From Stieleria neptunia (GTDB taxonomy: Bacteria > Planctomycetota > Planctomycetia > Pirellulales > Pirellulaceae), in NCBI RefSeq assembly GCF_007754155.1, contig NZ_CP037423.1, positions 558,001 to 622,000 on the forward strand: a DNA stretch of 64,000 bases. Reading direction: 5' to 3'. Each line of letters opens with the position of its first letter. Positions within the stretch are counted from its first letter, which is position 1. This document shows, piece by piece, positions 35,472 through 40,645 of the stretch. A program made the translations under genes and the position numbers. The notes under the pieces are model-generated. The model was given only the letters and a program-made list of their open reading frames with translations. It was not told where the DNA came from and made no database searches.

Positions 35472-35911
35472 TGGAAGTTTGAAGTTCGAAGGGGGAAGTT
35501 TGAAATGAAATGCGGTAGATTGCTGCCATGAAAAGCGACTTACCTGACCGGACGTTTGCGTTTGCCGAGCGAATTGTGCGTCTCTGCCTCGCGTTGGAAG
35601 GCGAGAACACTGTTGCCGCGACACTGGTAAAGCAGCTTCTGCGGTCTGGGACATCGATCGGCGCAAATGTGGAGGAAGCTCAGGCAAGTGAAAGTAAGCG
35701 TGACTTCGTTCACAAGTATTCAATTGCAGCCAAAGAGGCTCGCGAAACACACTATTGGTTGCGTTTGCTGGCCAAGACCGAAGTCATTCTTCCATCCCGT
35801 CTCGAGCCGCTCACTGCAGAAGCCAATGAACTGGTTGCAATCTTGACATCAATCTGCAAGAAGAACCGCTGACCAGCTTTCAAACTTCGAACTTCACCCT
35901 TCAAACTTCCA
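35472..35911. mobile_element. Four-helix-bundle gene inside inverted 7-mer arrays (element E4)
   Basis: Left array GAAGTTT GAAGTTC GAAGGGG GAAGTTT GAAATGA; right array TTTCAAA CTTCGAA CTTCACC CTTCAAA CTTCC. Same word family as the solo hairpin at 35021. Lies between tRNA-Val and tRNA-Trp. Confidence 0.68.
35528..35872 (+). CDS. Four-helix-bundle protein (intervening-sequence protein family)
   Basis: 114 residues from the ATG at 35528. [19 protein letters not shown] ... LLRSGTSIGANVEEAQAS ... AKEARETHYWLRLLAKTE: close paralogue of 22717-23064, which is enclosed by the same GA-type word family. So gene subfamily and array word family go together in this window. No ribosome site as strong as at 34459. 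Opposite strand to the tRNAs. Confidence 0.82.
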   Translation: MKSDLPDRTFAFAERIVRLCLALEGENTVAATLVKQLLRSGTSIGANVEEAQASESKRDFVHKYSIAAKEARETHYWLRLLAKTEVILPSRLEPLTAEANELVAILTSICKKNR

Positions 35912-35913
35912 AG

Positions 35914-35984
35914 CACGTCCCCAAGGATTTGAACCCTGACTTACTGGTTTGGAATCAGCAGTGCTACCGTTACACCAAGGACGT
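35914..35984 (-). tRNA. tRNA-Trp (CCA)
   Basis: Acceptor ACGTCCT with GGGACGT; loop TTCCAAA; anticodon stem GCTGA/CCAGT has an A-C mismatch next to the loop. T-loop TTCAAAT; discriminator G. Confidence 0.82.
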
Positions 35985-35992
35985 GAATGAAG

Positions 35993-36077
35993 TGGGAACG
36001 CAAGGAATCGCACCTCTCGCCGACTACCACACAATTAAAGGCAGAAGGGTTACAACCTCCCGTGTGGAAACGCTCCC
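35993..36077 (-). tRNA. tRNA-like gene of unclear identity
   Basis: Acceptor GGGAGCG pairs well with CGTTCCC and a T-arm-like hairpin has the odd loop TGCGATT. The middle does not give D and anticodon arms; it folds as CCACAC ... GTGTGG enclosing GGGAGGTTGTAACCCTTC. It may be a decayed tRNA or a tRNA-shaped RNA. Confidence 0.5.
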
Positions 36078-36105
36078 AAGTTGTCATCTGCGACTGACGT
36101 TGAAG

Positions 36106-36188
36106 CGGAAGCCGTGGGACTCGAACCCACAACGGTCTTAACCGCAGCTGTTTTCAAGACAGTGTCCTCATCCGGCCGGGTGACTTCC
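36106..36188 (-). tRNA. tRNA-Ser (TGA)
   Basis: Acceptor GGAAGTC with GGCTTCC; loop CTTGAAA on stem ACTGT/ACAGC; variable arm GCGGT TAAG ACCGT; T-loop TTCGAGT; discriminator G. Confidence 0.87.
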
Positions 36189-36209
36189 GTATTTTGCGTT
36201 GGAACGCAG

Positions 36210-36284
36210 CGACGTGAGCGGGAATCGAACCCGCGGACTCCTGGATGAAAGCCAGACAATTCTGCCAACAGAATCTACCACGCC
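36210..36284 (-). tRNA. tRNA-Glu (TTC)
   Basis: Acceptor GGCGTGG with TCACGTC; anticodon arm TCTGG CTTTCAT CCAGG; T-arm GCGGG TTCGATT CCCGC; discriminator G. Confidence 0.86.
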
Positions 36285-36309
36285 GTTTGAATGCTTCATT
36301 TGAAGCGAG

Positions 36310-36381
36310 TACCGCATAGGAGTTTCGATCTCCTTCCTGCTGCCTGAGAAGCAACCGACCTAGCCAGTAGTCGAATGCGGC
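36310..36381 (-). tRNA. tRNA-Glu (CTC), atypical T-loop
   Basis: Acceptor GCCGCAT with ATGCGGT; anticodon arm GTTGC TTCTCAG GCAGC; T-arm AGGAG ATCGAAA CTCCT, so T54 is replaced by A. Discriminator A rather than the usual G. Confidence 0.72.
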
Positions 36382-36389
36382 TTAACGAG

Positions 36390-36465
36390 GGTGACCAACC
36401 GGAATTGAACCGGTGACAAACTCATTCACAGTGAGTCTCTGGAAACTCACACCAGATCTGGCCAC
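36390..36465 (-). tRNA. tRNA-His (GTG), second gene, no encoded G-1
   Basis: Acceptor GTGGCCA with TGGTCAC; anticodon arm ACTCA CTGTGAA TGAGT; discriminator C. The base before position 1 is T, so G-1 is not encoded, unlike 32850. Confidence 0.8.
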
Positions 36466-36467
36466 AG

Positions 36468-36542
36468 CGCCGAGGACAGGAATCGAACCTGTGTTTGCCT
36501 GGTTCAGAGCCAGGTGCAACGACCAACAGTTGCCGCCTCGGT
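36468..36542 (-). tRNA. tRNA-Gln (CTG)
   Basis: Acceptor ACCGAGG with CCTCGGC (1-72 unpaired); anticodon arm CCTGG CTCTGAA CCAGG; T-loop TTCGATT; discriminator G. Confidence 0.83.
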
Positions 36543-36558
36543 GTAAAACGAACTTCAG

Positions 36559-36626
36559 CACTCCGTCCGGGAATCGCACCCGATCAGCGGGCTTCAAAGG
36601 CCCACGTCGCGTCTACGCGCCGGAGA
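36559..36626 (-). tRNA. tRNA-Gln (TTG), atypical T-loop
   Basis: Anticodon arm TGGGC CTTTGAA GCCCG; T-arm TCGGG TGCGATT CCCGG with TGC in place of TTC; acceptor pairs at five of seven positions. Confidence 0.68.
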
Positions 36627-36644
36627 GAATTGCAATACTGCAAG

Positions 36645-36717
36645 CTCCGGTGGATGGGCTCGAACCATCAATCGTCTCCTTAACAGGGAGCCGCCCTACC
36701 GATTGGGCCACACCGGA
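36645..36717 (-). tRNA. tRNA-Asn (GTT)
   Basis: Acceptor TCCGGTG with CACCGGA (perfect); D-arm GCCCAATCGGTAGGGC; loop CTGTTAA; T-loop TTCGAGC; discriminator G. Confidence 0.9.
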
Positions 36718-36721
36718 ATGT

Positions 36722-36810
36722 CAGTCTTGAGTATTGAGTCTCGAGTTATGAGGGCAAAAACAGAAACGTTGTTTTCTCACGGCTCAAGTCTCAGGTCTCA
36801 GGACTCTTCA
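36722..36810. repeat. Solo inverted 7-mer array, xxxxGAG family
   Basis: GTCTTGAG TATTGAG TCTCGAG TTATGAG, a 23-base spacer, then TTCTCA CGGCTCA AGTCTCA GGTCTCA GGACTC. Same words as inside Y1. Confidence 0.7.
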
Positions 36811-36811
36811 G

Positions 36812-36885
36812 TCAGGATGGCTGGATTTGAACCAGCGGTCTCGTGCACCCGAAGCACGCGGATTGCCAAGCTTTCCCACACCCTG
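36812..36885 (-). tRNA. tRNA-Pro (CGG)
   Basis: Acceptor CAGGGTG with CATCCTG; anticodon arm CGTGC TTCGGGT GCACG; T-arm GCTGG TTCAAAT CCAGC; discriminator A. Confidence 0.87.
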
Positions 36886-36894
36886 ATAACAACC

Positions 36895-36949
36895 TGTAGG
36901 TCATGCTGTGCATGACGATCAACTTCCGTCATGCACCGCATGACCTACA
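36895..36949. repeat. Inverted repeat between tRNA-Pro and tRNA-Gly
   Basis: TGTAGGTCATGCTGTGCATGAC pairs with GTCATGCACCGCATGACCTACA across a short turn (one two-base mismatch). Not built from clear 7-mers, so perhaps a different repeat type. Confidence 0.65.
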
Positions 36950-36951
36950 AG

Positions 36952-37022
36952 AGCGCCCAGCGAGAATTGAACTCGCGTCTTCTGCATGGCAAGCAGATGG
37001 GTTACCACTACACCATGGGCGC
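36952..37022 (-). tRNA. tRNA-Gly (GCC)
   Basis: Acceptor GCGCCCA with TGGGCGC (perfect); anticodon arm TCTGC TTGCCAT GCAGA; T-loop TTCAATT; discriminator T. Confidence 0.9.
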
Positions 37023-37075
37023 AAAAATGCATCACAACCAAATTGTCAAAGATCACGGATGCCAAGGCATCCAAG

Positions 37076-37146
37076 AGCACCGAGCCGGAATCGAACCCGC
37101 ATTGCCTCGTTACGACGGAGGCGTCTTGCCGTTAGACCATCAGTGC
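37076..37146 (-). tRNA. tRNA-Thr (CGT)
   Basis: Acceptor GCACTGA with TCGGTGC; loop GTCGTAA on a stem with one C-C mismatch; T-loop TTCGATT with one G-G mismatch in the T-stem; discriminator T. Confidence 0.8.
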
Positions 37147-37156
37147 TAGTTTTCAG

Positions 37157-37229
37157 TGGGACCGGTGAGAATCGAACTCACATGATTCGGTTTAAGAGAC
37201 CGACGCATTACCTTGTCTGCCACAATCCC
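37157..37229 (-). tRNA. tRNA-Lys (CTT)
   Basis: Acceptor GGGATTG with CGGTCCC; anticodon arm TCGGT CTCTTAA ACCGA; T-arm GTGAG TTCGATT CTCAC; discriminator A. Confidence 0.88.
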
Positions 37230-37231
37230 AA

Positions 37232-37305
37232 GATCAGTCGCGAGTCTTGAGTAGCGAGTCTTGAGTTTTCGTGCTCAGGACTCATCCCTCAGGACTCAAG
37301 TCTTT
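37232..37305. repeat. Solo inverted 7-mer array, xxxxGAG family
   Basis: TCGCGAG TCTTGAG TAGCGAG TCTTGAG, an eight-base turn, then CTCAGGA CTCATCC CTCAGGA CTCAAGT. Confidence 0.75.
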
Positions 37306-37310
37306 CTTAG

Positions 37311-37384
37311 TCGGCGTGGCGGGAATTGAACCCGCGCTCTGTCGCCTGATAAGGACGCCGCTCTCACCCCTGAGCTACACGCCG
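37311..37384 (-). tRNA. tRNA-Ile (TAT)
   Basis: Acceptor CGGCGTG with CACGCCG (perfect); loop CTTATCA on a four-pair stem; T-arm GCGGG TTCAATT CCCGC; discriminator A. C37 is unusual. Confidence 0.78.
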
Positions 37385-37396
37385 ATGCGTAGCAAG

Positions 37397-37493
37397 TGGG
37401 GCCGGAGAGATTCGAACTCTCGCCTACACGACGACCAACGCATCGTGCGTCGGTGCCCGAAGTCCGTCATGCTGCCAGTTACACCACAACCCC
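37397..37493 (-). tRNA. tRNA with enlarged anticodon region, identity unclear
   Basis: Acceptor GGGGTTG with CGGCCCC and T-arm GAGAG TTCGAAT CTCTC are normal. The anticodon stem is best read as GACGG with TCGTC enclosing 29 bases, of which the last 19 (CCGACGCACGATGCGTTGG) form their own hairpin. If that hairpin is an insert, the loop would carry CTTCGGG. It could instead be a class II tRNA with a poor anticodon stem. Confidence 0.55.
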
Positions 37494-37497
37494 GAGA

Positions 37498-37600
37498 TAG
37501 GTATTTAGGTATTAGGCGTTTAGGCTTTAGGTTCGTTTGGCGGATGCTTTGCATCGTTTCTCTCCTTTCAAACTTCACTCTTCGAACTTCAAACTTCCAA
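37498..37600. repeat. Hybrid 7-mer array: TTAGG half facing a GAAGTTT half
   Basis: Left half TTTAGGT ATTAGGC GTTTAGG CTTTAGG; right half TTTCAAA CTTCACT CTTCGAA CTTCAAA CTTCC. The halves belong to different word families and cannot pair with each other, as if two elements recombined. Confidence 0.65.
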
Positions 37601-37602
37601 AG

Positions 37603-37674
37603 TGGTAGCCCTGGGAATTGAACTCAGCGCAACTCGGTTATCAGCCGTGTTTGGGCAACCAGCCCTCGACTACC
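37603..37674 (-). tRNA. tRNA-Ile (GAT)
   Basis: Acceptor GGTAGTC with GGCTACC; D-arm GGGCTGGTTGCCC; loop CTGATAA; T-loop TTCAATT; discriminator A. Confidence 0.85.
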
Positions 37675-37692
37675 ATTTGGTTCCCATCCAAG

Positions 37693-37794
37693 TCGGACAC
37701 CTCGGAGTCGAACCGCCCGTCGCGGAGCGATCCACAGAGGAAACACTGTCTCCTGCTCCCAAAGCAGGCGTGCTTCCATCTGCACCTGTATCCG
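37693..37794 (-). tRNA. tRNA-Pro (TGG) with ~37-base variable region
   Basis: Acceptor CGGATAC with GTGTCCG; anticodon arm CCTGC TTTGGGA GCAGG. Between positions 43 and 49 lie about 37 bases that fold as two small hairpins (one TCGC TCC GCGA). No proline tRNA normally has this; likely an insertion. Confidence 0.7.
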
Positions 37795-37836
37795 ATGTGT
37801 GTTGCCGATTCCGTCGGCGCATATCTTCCTTGTCAG

Positions 37837-37908
37837 TGGGCCGGGAGGCGCTCGAATCCTCGTCTGCGGTTCTTCAGACCGCCGCTAGACCGTCTCAGCT
37901 ACCAGCCC
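37837..37908 (-). tRNA. tRNA-Phe (GAA)
   Basis: Acceptor GGGCTGG with CCGGCCC; anticodon arm GCGGT CTGAAGA ACCGC; T-arm GAGGA TTCGAGC GCCTC; discriminator A. First tRNA of the array in the direction of transcription. Confidence 0.86.
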
Positions 37909-37915
37909 GCAATAG

Positions 37916-38010
37916 TGGGTTAGGCTTTAGGCAATTAGGGATTAGGTCCATACACGCGACGAAGTCGACTGACTTCCTAAACACCTACGGTCTAAATCGC
38001 TATCACCTAA
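37916..38010. repeat. Inverted 7-mer array, TTAGG family
   Basis: GGTTAGG CTTTAGG ... ATTAGGG ATTAGG on the left; CCTAAAC ACCTACG GTCTAAA ... CACCTAA on the right; the 40 bases between hold no gene. It lies directly upstream of tRNA-Phe. Confidence 0.65.
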
Positions 38011-38012
38011 TG

Positions 38013-38046
38013 AAAAAGGCTCGATGCCTGCGTGACACCGAGCCTT
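38013..38046 (-). terminator. Rho-independent terminator upstream of the tRNA array
   Basis: On the minus strand AAGGCTCG and CGAGCCTT form a stem followed by TTTTTC. It would end transcripts arriving from above, so the array needs a promoter in the ~100 bases between here and tRNA-Phe, or the hairpin acts as an attenuator. Confidence 0.65.
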
Positions 38047-38403
38047 CATGAAGAAAGCAATTCGCTTGAAGCGAGTGTCACGTGAGCAATCGATACGGGG
38101 AATTACCGGGCTGGAACGTATTGGCACTGCGCTCATTGTCGCTGGACCAATCGCTACCGCCGAAGGCAATTCCTTCGTGTATCCGTTCGAGTCGACTTGA
38201 TTGCTGTTTGGTAAACATCGAACTGAAAAACTCTTGCTCGCTTGTCAGGGTGTGACTTGTGTGGACCAGCGTCGGCCGGTTCTGGGGTAATAGACGCTGT
38301 TGCCTACGGATGGTTCGCGAAAAATCTCGTTTCTTGTGGACCAGTGCAAAACTAGATGCGCCAAGCCGCGAGATTATTTCACTGGCCTAGAGAAAACTTT
38401 GCC
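38047..38403. other. Intergenic stretch
   Basis: No gene or RNA recognised. A short minus-strand open frame exists (37942-38169) but overlaps the terminator and repeat and has no coding look. Confidence 0.4.
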
Positions 38404-38470
38404 ATGAATCGCACAGAAGTCAAACGAATTCGGTTGGGCTTTTGTACTCGAAGCTCGTAAGTTTTATTCG
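38404..38470 (+). pseudogene. Extreme 3' scrap of the ERI1-like exonuclease
   Basis: The plus strand reads AQKSNEFGWAFVLEARKF, matching AQKSHEFGWALVIAARNF at the end of the fragment at 4217-4519. It is convergent with the DUF1569 gene exactly as there. Confidence 0.6.
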
Positions 38471-38479
38471 GATTGCATT

Positions 38480-38947
38480 TCACGAAGTCTCGTCACGGCA
38501 GCGGAGGTGCCTGAGATGGTGGGCTGCGTGTGCCGCGTGGATCTCCAAGATTCTGTCGCGTGGCAATCGGCCGAAAGCAGGATGCGGAGCAAAGTTGCCG
38601 GAATGATTTGCCAATCGCTCGACACTGGCAGCAAATGCGTCCACTTCTGAACCATCGTCCAAATTGTCCGGCGGCATGAACATCGGAGCAGTCCGGATTC
38701 CGCGAGGTGAATCGCCGCTTAGCACCTTCGGCAGCAGTATTCGTCGCATCAATGGCCGCAATGGCGCAAACCAAGACATCCAAACCGGATAGCCATCAAC
38801 GCTGGGATCTTGCACCAAAACCAAGTGCCGGCAGATTTGTCCTAGCGACCAGTTCCCTTGACGGACATAGCCAGTCGCTAACAATTGCCGAGCATCGTCA
38901 ACCGCCTTCCCCAGAGTTTCAAATTTCAGATCGCGGAGTGCACCCAT
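38480..38947 (-). CDS. DUF1569 (DinB-like) protein
   Basis: 155 residues, apparently intact. LATGYVRQGNWSLGQICRHLVLVQD near the N-terminus and EIHAAHAAHHLRHL at the C-terminus supply the spaced histidines of DinB-like metal-binding four-helix proteins; DUF1569 is a member. FGRLPRDRILEIH is the family's best conserved block. A truncated second copy lies at 3966-4229. No known substrate. Confidence 0.85.
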   Translation of the reverse strand: MGALRDLKFETLGKAVDDARQLLATGYVRQGNWSLGQICRHLVLVQDPSVDGYPVWMSWFAPLRPLMRRILLPKVLSGDSPRGIRTAPMFMPPDNLDDGSEVDAFAASVERLANHSGNFAPHPAFGRLPRDRILEIHAAHAAHHLRHLRCRDETS

Positions 38948-39026
38948 GTCGTATTTGCCGTTTGCCTAAAATCAGTATCGATACAAAGCTCAGTATGGCC
39001 GACTCGCTCAATGATGGACATGAGGC

Positions 39027-39584
39027 ATGAATTCCCACGCAATTCAATTTCGACTCGCTTGCGACGAAGATCAACAACAAATTCTTGCGTTACATCGCGA
39101 TGCATTTGGCGCCCAAGAAGGCGAAGTGATTGCGAACCTCGTCGCGGCGATGCTCGATGACCTGTCTGCCGAGCCGGCCTATTCGTTTGTTGCCGAGCTG
39201 GGTGACCAAGTCGTCGGCCACGCTTTGTTCACCGCGGTACGCATCGAATCCGACGAAACCGCCACCGCACAGATCCTTGCTCCGTTAGGCGTCGCTCAGG
39301 AACATCAAGGCAGAGGCATCGGCACCGAGTTGGTGAAGAAAGCATTCGACCGAATTCAAGTAGACGGTGTCGAACTCGTCTTCGTGCTCGGCTACCCCGA
39401 CTACTATTCGCGATTCGGCTTTGCTCCGGCCGGAGTCCGCGGCTTCCAAGCTCCGTTTCCGATCCTGCCCAAGAACGCCGACGCATGGATGGTCAAAGGG
39501 CTCAATCATGGAGCGATCGAACGCTACGCAGGAACCATTCGATGCTGTAATTCGCTCGACCATCCGCAGCTTTGGCAAGAGTGA
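39027..39584 (+). CDS. GNAT-family N-acetyltransferase
   Basis: 185 residues. Beta strands and the acetyl-CoA loop are visible as ILAPLGVAQEHQGRGIGTELVKKAF (Q-x-x-G-x-G), followed by ELVFVLGYPDYYSRFGFAPAG, the motif of the YhbS-like branch. Substrate unknown. Divergent from DUF1569 with an 80-base gap that could hold both promoters. Confidence 0.87.
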   Translation: MNSHAIQFRLACDEDQQQILALHRDAFGAQEGEVIANLVAAMLDDLSAEPAYSFVAELGDQVVGHALFTAVRIESDETATAQILAPLGVAQEHQGRGIGTELVKKAFDRIQVDGVELVFVLGYPDYYSRFGFAPAGVRGFQAPFPILPKNADAWMVKGLNHGAIERYAGTIRCCNSLDHPQLWQE

Positions 39585-39589
39585 ATCCA

Positions 39590-39812
39590 GTTTGAGAGTG
39601 GCTTTCATCGCCAACGGATCCGGCGTCGCCTTCGACTGGATAAATGACCGGATCGGGTGGCATTTCGGGGTAATACTCGCCGGGGTGACCCGGCGGCAGG
39701 TTGTCCGGAGCGGAGCAACCGGGCGAGACGTGGAAGAGATGGTCGGGCGAACGTCGCGGCCCCGTGTGGATTGGTGGCGGCGCGAGGATTTCAACGGACT
39801 CTTCGGGGCCAT
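39590..39812 (-). pseudogene. Possible coding fragment
   Basis: One minus-strand frame (GPEESVEILAPPPIHTGPRR ... HPGEYYPEMPPDPVIYPVEGD) has a coding composition, proline and acidic rich, but no start, no recognised domain and no continuation. Probably a piece of a deleted gene. Confidence 0.35.
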
Positions 39813-39862
39813 CCGGGACTACTCACGCGCGCGCCGACGCTGTTTTCTGCCTGCTATGGAGA

Positions 39863-39952
39863 ATGACGATTGACATCGCTGTCGAGGTCGTCCAACTAGC
39901 GAACGGCAACGCCCGACTGTACCTGAATGGAAGCATAAAGTTCGAAGAGTGA
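39863..39952 (+). pseudogene. Chimeric scrap of two island genes
   Basis: DIAVEVVQLAN matches the end of the 124-residue protein at 32263-32637 (DIAVDVIQLAN) and continues without a break into GNARLYL, the end of the slipin (GNARLYLGLD), then into a GAAGTG-type 7-mer array. Two genes lying side by side in the intact island are fused here by deletion. Confidence 0.6.
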
Positions 39953-39961
39953 AGTGTGAAA

Positions 39962-40012
39962 CTCAGGAACGCGATTTCCGGATGATGGTGGTCAGGATAG
40001 CGATGAACGGAG
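39962..40012 (-). pseudogene. 3' remnant of a four-helix-bundle gene
   Basis: The minus strand reads FIAILTTIIRKSRS then stop, like the end of 22717-23064 ([14 protein letters not shown]), and is followed by the inverted TTCACACTTCACTCTTCGAAC array. A leftover end of an element of the E1/E4 type. Confidence 0.55.
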
Positions 40013-40104
40013 TGGCGGGCGAACCTGAATCAGGATTTCGCCCTCCACTTTTTCAGTTCCACTCTCAGACGTGCAGCATCCAGAGGCGACGCGAGTCATC
40101 GGTC

Positions 40105-40410
40105 ATGACCAGAATCTCACTTGCTTACCCCAAAATCCCTGGAAGCTCGAAGGCTCCGTTTCGGCGATGTGTTGCTTTTGAAAAGTACGACGGAACGAAT
40201 CTGCATTGGGTTTGGGATTGGGAACTCCAATGGCATGCGTTCGGAACCCGCCGTGACAGGTTTGACCTGGATACATCAGGCGTTGACGCTTTCAATGCAG
40301 CCCACGTCGGGTTGGAGGAGGCGGCCGACATATTCAGAGAGTCATTGGCAAGGCAATTCCTGGCGAAGTATGTCAGCGATTCCGACTTGCTGAACATGGT
40401 TCCGCTTCAC
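40105..40410 (+). pseudogene. RNA ligase N-terminus fused to an HD-gene fragment
   Basis: From the ATG at 40105: YPKIPGSSKAPFRRCVAFEKYDGTNLHW carries the nucleotidyltransferase motif I K-x-DG, whose lysine takes the AMP in RNA ligases, followed by HAFGTRRDRFDLD. At 40341 the sequence switches to SLARQFLAKYVSDSDLLNMV, which is the middle of the HD-type gene at 25529-26089 at nucleotide level too. All later ligase motifs are lost. It shows the locus once encoded a complete RNA ligase. Confidence 0.72.
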
Positions 40411-40556
40411 TCTCGGCGGCAACGGTTTCCCTCTCGTCGTCGAGATAGGCTTTCATGACGCACTGTCAGGCCAGTTCAAAATAGATCGCGAGCATTTTAA
40501 CATACGCCAAAGACACCGAGGCGACTCGTCGGGGTCGGTGACGCGTGGCTGGTACA

Positions 40557-40621
40557 TCTGGGCCATCCCAACAGGTCGATTCGACGTCGACCACCAAAAT
40601 CTGATCTAGTTTTTTGGCCAT
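40557..40621 (-). pseudogene. 5' remnant of the ERI1-like exonuclease
   Basis: AAGGAAG six bases upstream of the ATG at 40621, then MAKKLDQILVVDVESTCWDG, the first DxE motif of a DEDDh exonuclease. The frame then leaves the family. The complementary 3' pieces are at 4217-4519 and 38404-38470. Confidence 0.68.
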
Positions 40622-40645
40622 CTGTTCTTCCTTGTCGTGTGATCA

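Noticed and set aside
22687..35872. Diversity-generating retroelement
   Set aside because: The four-helix-bundle proteins resemble avd, but there is no reverse transcriptase, template repeat or variable repeat in the window.
36413..38051. Plus-strand frames of 100-150 residues across the tRNA array
   Set aside because: Complements of tRNA genes; repeated GIEPA/RNRT peptides are the reverse complement of T-arms.
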